Assembly (NCBI GenBank): GCA_015680685.1
Contig: MNCI01014278.1
Coordinates: 47,068-109,067 of the forward strand
Length of the DNA stretch: 62,000 nucleotides
Direction of reading: 5' to 3'
From: Gnetum montanum
Taxonomy: Eukaryota > Streptophyta > Gnetopsida > Gnetales > Gnetaceae
Of the stretch, positions 56,053-62,000 are shown piece after piece. Under the pieces are notes generated by a model. That model was not told the origin of the DNA, did no database searches, and saw nothing but the letters and a program-made list of their open reading frames with translations. Position 1 is the stretch's first letter. Each line of letters starts with the position of its first letter. A program made the translations under genes and the position numbers.

Positions 56053-59000
56053 TACATGAGGGCCTTACTAGAGGAAGATATGGGGTGCCCTGAATGGTCT
56101 TGTCGATCGAATAGGGACTTACGGAATGCAAATGATGCTAATGTGAAAATGATGTTAAGTGTCAACCAACGTCAACCATATGAATAGTGCTTAGCATAGT
56201 TGGTGTTAATGGTGTGAATAGTGCCAAGCATAGTCATGTTTTTGGTAGAAAATAAGAGTGTCGACACATGTGGACTACTGCTCGAGCATACTTCTAGGCC
56301 AAAATATGAGCAAAATGTGAAAAATTCAAAGAAAACGCAAGGGAGGAAGAGAGAGAAATGGATCCATCCTAAATGGGGTTGAGCATAGTTAACTTCAAAA
56401 GGGGTTTAGAAGGTATGCAGTATACAATAGACATCATGGAGAGCATAGTCACAGTCTTTGTGGTGTCGGGTTCTGAAGTTTGGCACTCACCATGGTGTTC
56501 GTGCTTACTAGGTTAGCCATCACAATGTACCGTGTGGTGTCCTAAAGGGGTGCAACAAGGCTGTAGTGGGCCATGGTGTGCAACTCTACCTCTCTATCGA
56601 TGTGATATTTTCTAGGTCTTGCTCTTCCAAGAAGCTAAGTGCTAAAATGCCAAAATCTCAAGAGTGTGAAATGCTAATGCCAACTAGTGAAAATGGAAGC
56701 CAACCCCTAAAATGTTGGGGTGCAAGGGTATTTATAGGCCTAGGGTTAGCCCAAAATGTAGGTCGTGCGACATGTGGCAGAGTGATGGGTGGGACTACAC
56801 TCTAGGATAGTTGGGACTATGCTCACCCCAACTACACTCTAGTGTTAGGCTCTACGATGTTGAGTGGTGTCATTGCTTTGACAAAGCTTGTGAAGTTGAG
56901 AGACTGTGACTACGCTACCTAGCTACATGAAGAAGACCACAAAGTACTTGAAAAGATGCAAACAATGCCAAAAAATGCAACTTTTGGAGACTACACTCCG
57001 AGTCTACACTCTAGAGCATAGTTACAATTTTTTGGGAAATGGGGATGAAAAAATGCAAAATTTTGTTACTAGAGAGGTGCTGGAGTTGATGCACATGCTA
57101 ATGTTGAGGTGTGGGGGCCTTTGGAGGTTGTTCTTGCCAACTACGCTCTAAAGCATAATGAGAGCATAGTCCCAAACTTAGGCAAAATCTGGTCAAAAAT
57201 TGGCAAAATGTGGCTAAGTGTTGACTACACTCTAGGGGAGGCTGACTACACTCTTGAGTGTAGTGAGCGAAATGTGACTAAGTATTGACTACACTCTAGG
57301 GGAGGCTAACTACGCTCCCAAGCATAGCAAGCATAGCGAGCATAGTGGACATTGAAACATCACAAAATTTTGAGTCTCAACATCTCGACTACAAATTTGG
57401 CTAAGTGTCAAAATGGTGACACTTTGCCAAAATTTTTCTAAGTGTTGAGTGTAGTCAACTTTAACTGCCAAATTTACAAAATTTTTTAAGTGTCAGAATG
57501 ATGGCACTTTCTACAAATTTTTCTAAGTGTCAAAACTTGGAAAATTTTTCTAAGTGTTGGTGCTACACTCCCTAGCGTAGCCAGCGTAGCCAGCGTAGCA
57601 TGCATCAAGGCTAGAGCTGCAAAATTTTCCAAGTATCAACAATAGTTGCATGAAAATTTTTCTAAGTGTTTTGCTATGCTCTCACTCTACCTGGTACACT
57701 CTAGAGCATAGCCACCATAGCACACTCTCCAATGGCCAATTTCACCTAAGTGTCAAGCAAGAAGCTGTCATGCTAGCTCAGCATGGAAGATGCATTTGGC
57801 AGATTTTCTAACTCCTGAGGCTACCCCTCTTGCTATGCTCTAGAGCATAGTTAGCATAGAAATAATAAGGATTATAGTCTTCATCAAATTCTTCTAAGTG
57901 TCCATGCTACACCCTGTCCCCAGCCAGTGTGTCATGTCTCACACGTAACATGGGACAAGCGTAGTAGTCAATGTCCCGTGTCCCACATGTATAATGGGAT
58001 GAGCATAGCATCTAGAGTTAGAAAATTTTTGAACTTTTTTCTAGTCACCTCCAAACTTAGAAAATTTTCTAAATTTTTCTTGTGGTCCCACCTACCGCAC
58101 CACCACATGGCACCCAATCCACATTTTGGACTAACCCTAGCCCTATAAATACCCCTGCACCTTAAATTTTCAGAGGTTGGCTTCAATTTTTTACCAGTAG
58201 GGTAGTTGGCACTTTCATTTGGCATTTGGTACTTTGACATCTTGGCACTTAGCTCTATGGGTGAACAAGACCCAGAGCACATCACACTGGTAAAGAGGCA
58301 TGGCTACACCGTACGGTACACCATAGCCTCATTGTAGTCCTACTGAACATCACACAATACACCATGGCAACCAACCCGATAGGCATAGTTCATCACAATG
58401 AGCACCAAACTTCATGGCCTAACACCACCGAGACTATGACCATGCTCCCACTACACCTATTATACATTGTGTACCTTTTGAGACCCTTTTGGAATTAGCT
58501 ATGCTCCCCCTTTTGGGGTGGTGCACTTATGTTCTCAAATTCTATTGCATTTCTCAAGTATTTATCTTTGGTATTTAGTGTAACACTTGTATTTTCTTAC
58601 TTTTTCATATGTATTTGCATGTTTACATCACTGTTCTCAGGCTGAGACACCCTGCTATGCTCTAGCTTAACTAGACCCAATGCCCGTGCGTAACATAGTA
58701 CAAACCCTTCTCACACATGGTTAGACATCACAAGTGTAGTGAGTGTAGCAAGCGTAAGCTCAACACTTAGAAAAATCTGTGTAAAATCTAGTACTTGGGG
58801 TGACTACATTGACTATGCTCTAAAGCGTAGTTGGGGTGTGTGGTCTCAGCACTTAGAAAAATCTACAACTTGTGTCATCGTTCTAGCACTTAGAAAAAAT
58901 CTTGCAAAACTGGCTATTGTGTGTTAACTACGTTGACTACACTCTAGAGCACAATCCTGTTAGTGAAGAGCATAGTCTGAACACTTATAAAAAATTGCAG

Positions 59001-59270
59001 TTTATGTCATCATTCTAACACTTAGTCAAAATTACAGAAAATTAGTTGTTAAAGCTAACTACACTCTACTGCAGTGGAGAGCGTAGTCCCAACACTTAGA
59101 CAAATTTGCAAAAAGTGTCATCATTCTAACACTTAGAAAAATTTTGCAAATCTAGTAGTTTGAGCTAACTATGCTCAACACTTAGAAAAATTTGGGCAAA
59201 GTGCCACCATTTTGACACTTAGCCAAATTTTTAGTCAATACACTAGGACTCAAAATTTTTTGGTGTTTCA
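56053..59270 (-). repeat. minus-strand LTR (A) split by a solo LTR; 3' LTR of element 3
   Basis: LTR A occupies 56053-57352 and 58729-59270, with the opposite-facing LTR B between. Its right end GGTGTTTCA (59262-59270) is followed by a polypurine tract. Its left end starts TACATGAGGG, beside the PBS-like site of element 2. The conserved block GGGGTGCCCTGAATGGTC (56086-56103) matches the R/U5 end of the other LTRs. A minus-strand TATA box (TATAAAT) is at 56730-56736. Words CTACACTCTAG and GAGCATAGT recur throughout. It is not similar to the 5290-6640 LTR beyond the ends, so which element owns it is unclear. Confidence 0.65.
57353..58723 (+). repeat. solo LTR (B), plus orientation, inside LTR A
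   Basis: It starts TGAAACATCACAAAATTTTG, the inverted counterpart of LTR A's end at 59250-59270. It carries a plus-strand TATA box (TATAAAT, 58144-58150). The sequence around both TATA boxes (GGGTATTTATAGG against CCTATAAATACCCC) and 57353-57480 against 59150-59270 match as reverse complements. The flanks share GACAT (57348-57352 and 58724-58728). The 3' end reads GGTTA, so the terminal CA is not intact and that boundary is tentative. Confidence 0.6.
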
Positions 59271-59340
59271 TTGGCCCCTCTTTGCTAATATCTGGAGGAA
59301 TGACCCGAGAGATGTCAACAAAGAATTGCAAAACATCAAA
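59259..59340 (-). other. PPT-spanning inverted repeat of element 3
   Basis: Outer arms TTTGGTGTTT (59259-59268) and AAACATCAAA (59331-59340) pair with one G-U type change. The inner arms are CTTTGCTAATATCT and AGATGTCAACAAAG. The polypurine tract (minus strand CAAAGAGGGGCCAA) is at 59271-59284. Layout and loop (TGGAGGAATG) match elements 1 and 2. Confidence 0.65.
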
Positions 59341-60444
59341 ATAGATGTGGCACCAACATCACATATCAGTACCTGATCAGGTATCATTCTACCATGTTCA
59401 AGAGTGCTATGGATAAGGGTATGCTAGGGCAAAGTGTGTAGGCAATGTGCTAGGGAGATGAAATGCAAACAAGGGTGATGCAATGCAAATAGGATGTGAT
59501 GATGTAAGATGCAGAGTCAACATAGTTGATAGTTACCATGGCATGGAGTGGCTTACCCTTGAAATGTTAACATCTCATCAGAGTGCTCATGTGAGAATCA
59601 AGGTCAACTCAAGGCTAGGCTAGTTGCAAAACTACAATGTAGCTAATTTGCTTGGGGATGTGCATCTCCCTGTTCTTTTTTTTTCTTTTTTTGCTTTGAG
59701 GTGAATCTCTATTGGGTTTGGGTTATTACTGAATGCTAGCTATAGGGTGTTGGCCACCAAGTGGATGGGCTTTGTGGGCCATCGAGTAGATAGGCTTTGC
59801 TCTAATACAACCACATCACATCTGTAGGACAAGTGTTTCCTCCCAGGGATGAGTTATATTACATCCACTTAGGCTTTGACCAGCCAACAAACATTATGTC
59901 CACTATGGGTTCTGTGGTTGACATGAAGAGAATATGCCATGTGTATTTATAGCATGTATGCATTAGAGGGGTTTGCATGCAAGGGAATGCCAGGAATGCA
60001 AGAGGGTATTGGAATCCAAGGGACATGCACAAGCTATAATGTGGGGACATGCACAGGCTATAATGTGGAGACATGCATAGGCTATAATGTGAGGATGTGT
60101 GTAGGCTAAAATGAGATGAAGGGGATGTGCACTTTTGAGTAGCTTAGCTAGCCCAATCATGCACATCGGAGTGATGTGGTGACTTGCCACTACGATGAGA
60201 TGCACCTTTGCACAACTACCTTTGGGGCTTCATCATGAAAACACAACTCTAAGAAGACAAGAAAATCACAAAACATGAAATGCAAGTGAAATTCCAATTG
60301 CAAAGATCTTGTAGATGTGTGAAAAGCTAAACCAGTTGCAAGTGTGTAGGAAGCCAGTGGAAGTGTCAATGCGATGATGTTGTAAGTGCCCCAAAGGTTG
60401 CAACAATGGTAGGTGCTCCAAATGATTAGCAACATGTCAATTTA

Positions 60445-60715
60445 AAGTACTATTAGACTATGAACCCAGTTTAAGGTCCTAGCATATTATGATGTGCTAG
60501 TTTATAGTCCTAGTAGACTACTGGGTGCCAGTTTAATGTCGTAGCGGATGGTGGATGTTGTGCTAATTTAATGTCATGACCCAAGGACAAGTTGTGCTAG
60601 TTTAGTGTCATAGCGGACTATCTCTGTGCTAGTTTATAGTCATACCAGACCATTTGTGCATCAATTTATAGTCATAGCAAACTATATGTGCTAGTTTTAA
60701 TGTCATGGTAGATGA
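60445..60715. repeat. nine AGTTTA-type repeats of element 3
   Basis: Units such as AGTTTATAGTCCTAGTAGAC, AGTTTAATGTCGTAGCGGAT and AGTTTAGTGTCATAGCGGAC follow at 28-35 bp. They match the integrase/PPT cluster of element 1 (11088-11412) more closely than the other clusters. Confidence 0.75.
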
Positions 60716-60881
60716 GCTATGTGCTTACCTTGCTTTGGTGAGGTATGGTGTTGCATGTATAGCCATGATGTGTGCCTACAAGATCCTACAAAAATCAACT
60801 AGAAAAACAACATCAAGCAACAACTATGTAATAAGGTTAATGTGCAAAAGTGAAAGGAAAGCAATGTGAAAAGTGATAGTT

Positions 60882-60960
60882 TTGAGTCATTTCGAGCCAC
60901 AACAATAGTTTAAGGACATTTCAAGCCATCACTAGTTTAAGGCCTTTTGGACCATGTGTT
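60882..60960. repeat. three AGTTTAAGGCC-type repeats next to protease
   Basis: AGTTTTGAGTCATTTCGAGCC, AGTTTAAGGACATTTCAAGCC and AGTTTAAGGCCTTTTGGACC resemble the protease-side cluster of element 1 (AGTTTATGGCCATTTCGGGCC at 19826). Confidence 0.7.
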
Positions 60961-61295
60961 TTTTTAGTTTTATGATTTTTTTATTTTTATGTGTTTTTTT
61001 TGTTTTTCAAATGCAATGCGTAAGCTAAATGGATGGATGTGTAAATAAAGCAAAAATGCATAAACAAAATGAAGCAATATGTGAACTAAGCAAGCAAGTG
61101 AAATGTAAATGCATAAACAAATGCAACACAAGTGAAAACCAAATATGCATGGCATGTGGAGGTAAGGGATAAGTAGGCACCTGGCACATTTTTGGTCAAG
61201 AGAAACTCTTGGTCACATAGTTGCTTCCTAACTAGGTGTGGATTAGGGGACATGCAAGGATTAGGGTCCTCTGGGGGATTGTTGGCTTCCATCAC

Positions 61296-61990
61296 TCATT
61301 TGAGTATGTCAACCTTGTGTGTTTTGTTATTTGTCGTAGGTATATCGCCAAGAAACTCCACCTCTGACACTTGTCCCACGTCTATGTTGTGGTTTGCTAG
61401 AGGAAATATGTTATCACCATGGATGATAACTTGACCACCTTCATATGGAAGGTGGAGTCCTTGATGGATTGGGGGGGAGACAACCCATAATTGAGCTAGC
61501 CAAGACTGACCTAGGATTAGGTTAAAGCCTAGCATCTCCTCTATGACTACGAAATTTGCAAAGGTGGGGAACTACTCCCCTACCATGAAGGTGATGTTGA
61601 TTGTACCTTGACAGTGATGCGTAATCCGTTGAAGGATTTTAGACATGTGATTTTGGTTGGCCTAATCTTGTCTATCAAGCCTAGCTTATCAATGACAAAG
61701 TACATAACCACATTTTTTGCTACACCATCATCAATGTGCACCCTACAAATGGTGCACTACCCAACACATATGCTAATTGACAACAAAGCTATTATGACCT
61801 CCCTTTGTTCAAGGTTAACCTTGATTGCTTCATTGTGAAAGGATAGGGATGTTTAACCTAATTCCTATGGTGTAGGGGGTAACATCACTGCATGGATGGA
61901 TGTCTCATCTCTAGGGATGTCCTCTATGATAGGAATGGAGGCCAACATCCAAGCTAGTGCTTGGCAATGAGCAAATGAGGTCATAACCAG
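61296..61990 (-). pseudogene. element 3 aspartic protease (partial)
   Basis: Minus-strand reading gives the retropepsin core CRVHIDDGVAKNVVMY (about 61740), CLKSFNGLRIT (about 61640) and FNLILGQSWLAQL, with a tail (VIIHGDNIFPLA) like element 1's IVIHGEAATP. The active-site Asp (DDGV) is retained. A frame shift separates the core from the last 79 codons near 61540-61610. The frame continues beyond the window end, where gag is expected. Confidence 0.85.
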
Positions 61991-62000
61991 GTTGTACAAG

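Larger units (their letters stand above)
59341..61290. other. element 3 internal spacer; no RT, integrase or antisense gene
   Basis: Sequence at 60238-60275 (CACAACTCTAAGAAGACAAG) matches element 1 at 10870-10905. Two AGTTTA-type clusters lie at 60445-60715 and 60882-60960, only about 165 bp apart. The protease frame begins directly after. ACATGCACAGGCTATAATGTGG-type units repeat at 60020-60100. No gene is seen; everything that lies between the corresponding clusters in element 1 is absent. Confidence 0.7.

Overview
This window is plant nuclear DNA built almost entirely of LTR retrotransposons nested in one another, with no intact host gene. The only host-derived coding sequence is a decayed piece of a cyclic-nucleotide-gated channel (CNGC) gene. 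The mix of Ty1/copia, Athila-like Ty3 and Tat-like Ty3 elements, the low gene density, and decay dominated by C-to-T and G-to-A changes fit a large, heavily methylated seed-plant genome. A gymnosperm is possible, but the sequence alone does not fix the taxon.

Layout. 1-961: 3' end of a copia element (RNase H, then LTR). 962-5290: AT-rich DNA with small repeats and a short proline-rich coding relic. About 5290-6640: 3' LTR of an old minus-strand Tat-like element ('element 2'), followed by its integrase remnant (7745-8846). 8847-25753: 'element 1', a younger, nearly complete 16.9-kb minus-strand Tat-like element with two LTRs and the 5-bp target duplication AGGAC, inserted into the integrase region of element 2. 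25754-33374: element 2 continues with aRNase H, RT and antisense-gene sequence. 33375-34083: assembly gap. 34084-46149: a plus-strand Athila-like element inserted in element 2, itself interrupted by a TG...CA insertion (37597-40855, target duplication CATTG) that carries the CNGC fragment. 46401-55960: the rest of element 2 (tandemly duplicated antisense module, protease, gag). 56053-59270: an LTR holding an opposite-facing solo LTR. 59271-62000: 'element 3', a third Tat-like element that lacks RT, integrase and the antisense module.

The most interesting system is in element 1 and is repeated in element 2. Between protease and reverse transcriptase, on the strand opposite to gag-pol, lies a complete spliced gene (15317-19592 in element 1). 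It has its own TATA box, eight exons and seven GT-AG introns, and all joins keep one frame of about 1,050 codons. It encodes an unrecognised globular region and a charged coiled-coil region. The same gene occurs, decayed, in element 2, so it is an inherited module and not a chance insertion. Element 1 also repeats a near-palindromic word, GCGTA(T/G/A)ACGC, in U3, in the gag leader and around the antisense promoter. Clusters of a different unit of about 25 bp (AGTTTA..GTC....CGGAC) sit at the module boundaries. A hairpin spans the polypurine tract and LTR junction in all three Tat-like elements. Together these suggest a modular retroelement carrying a divergently transcribed passenger gene under shared regulatory words.
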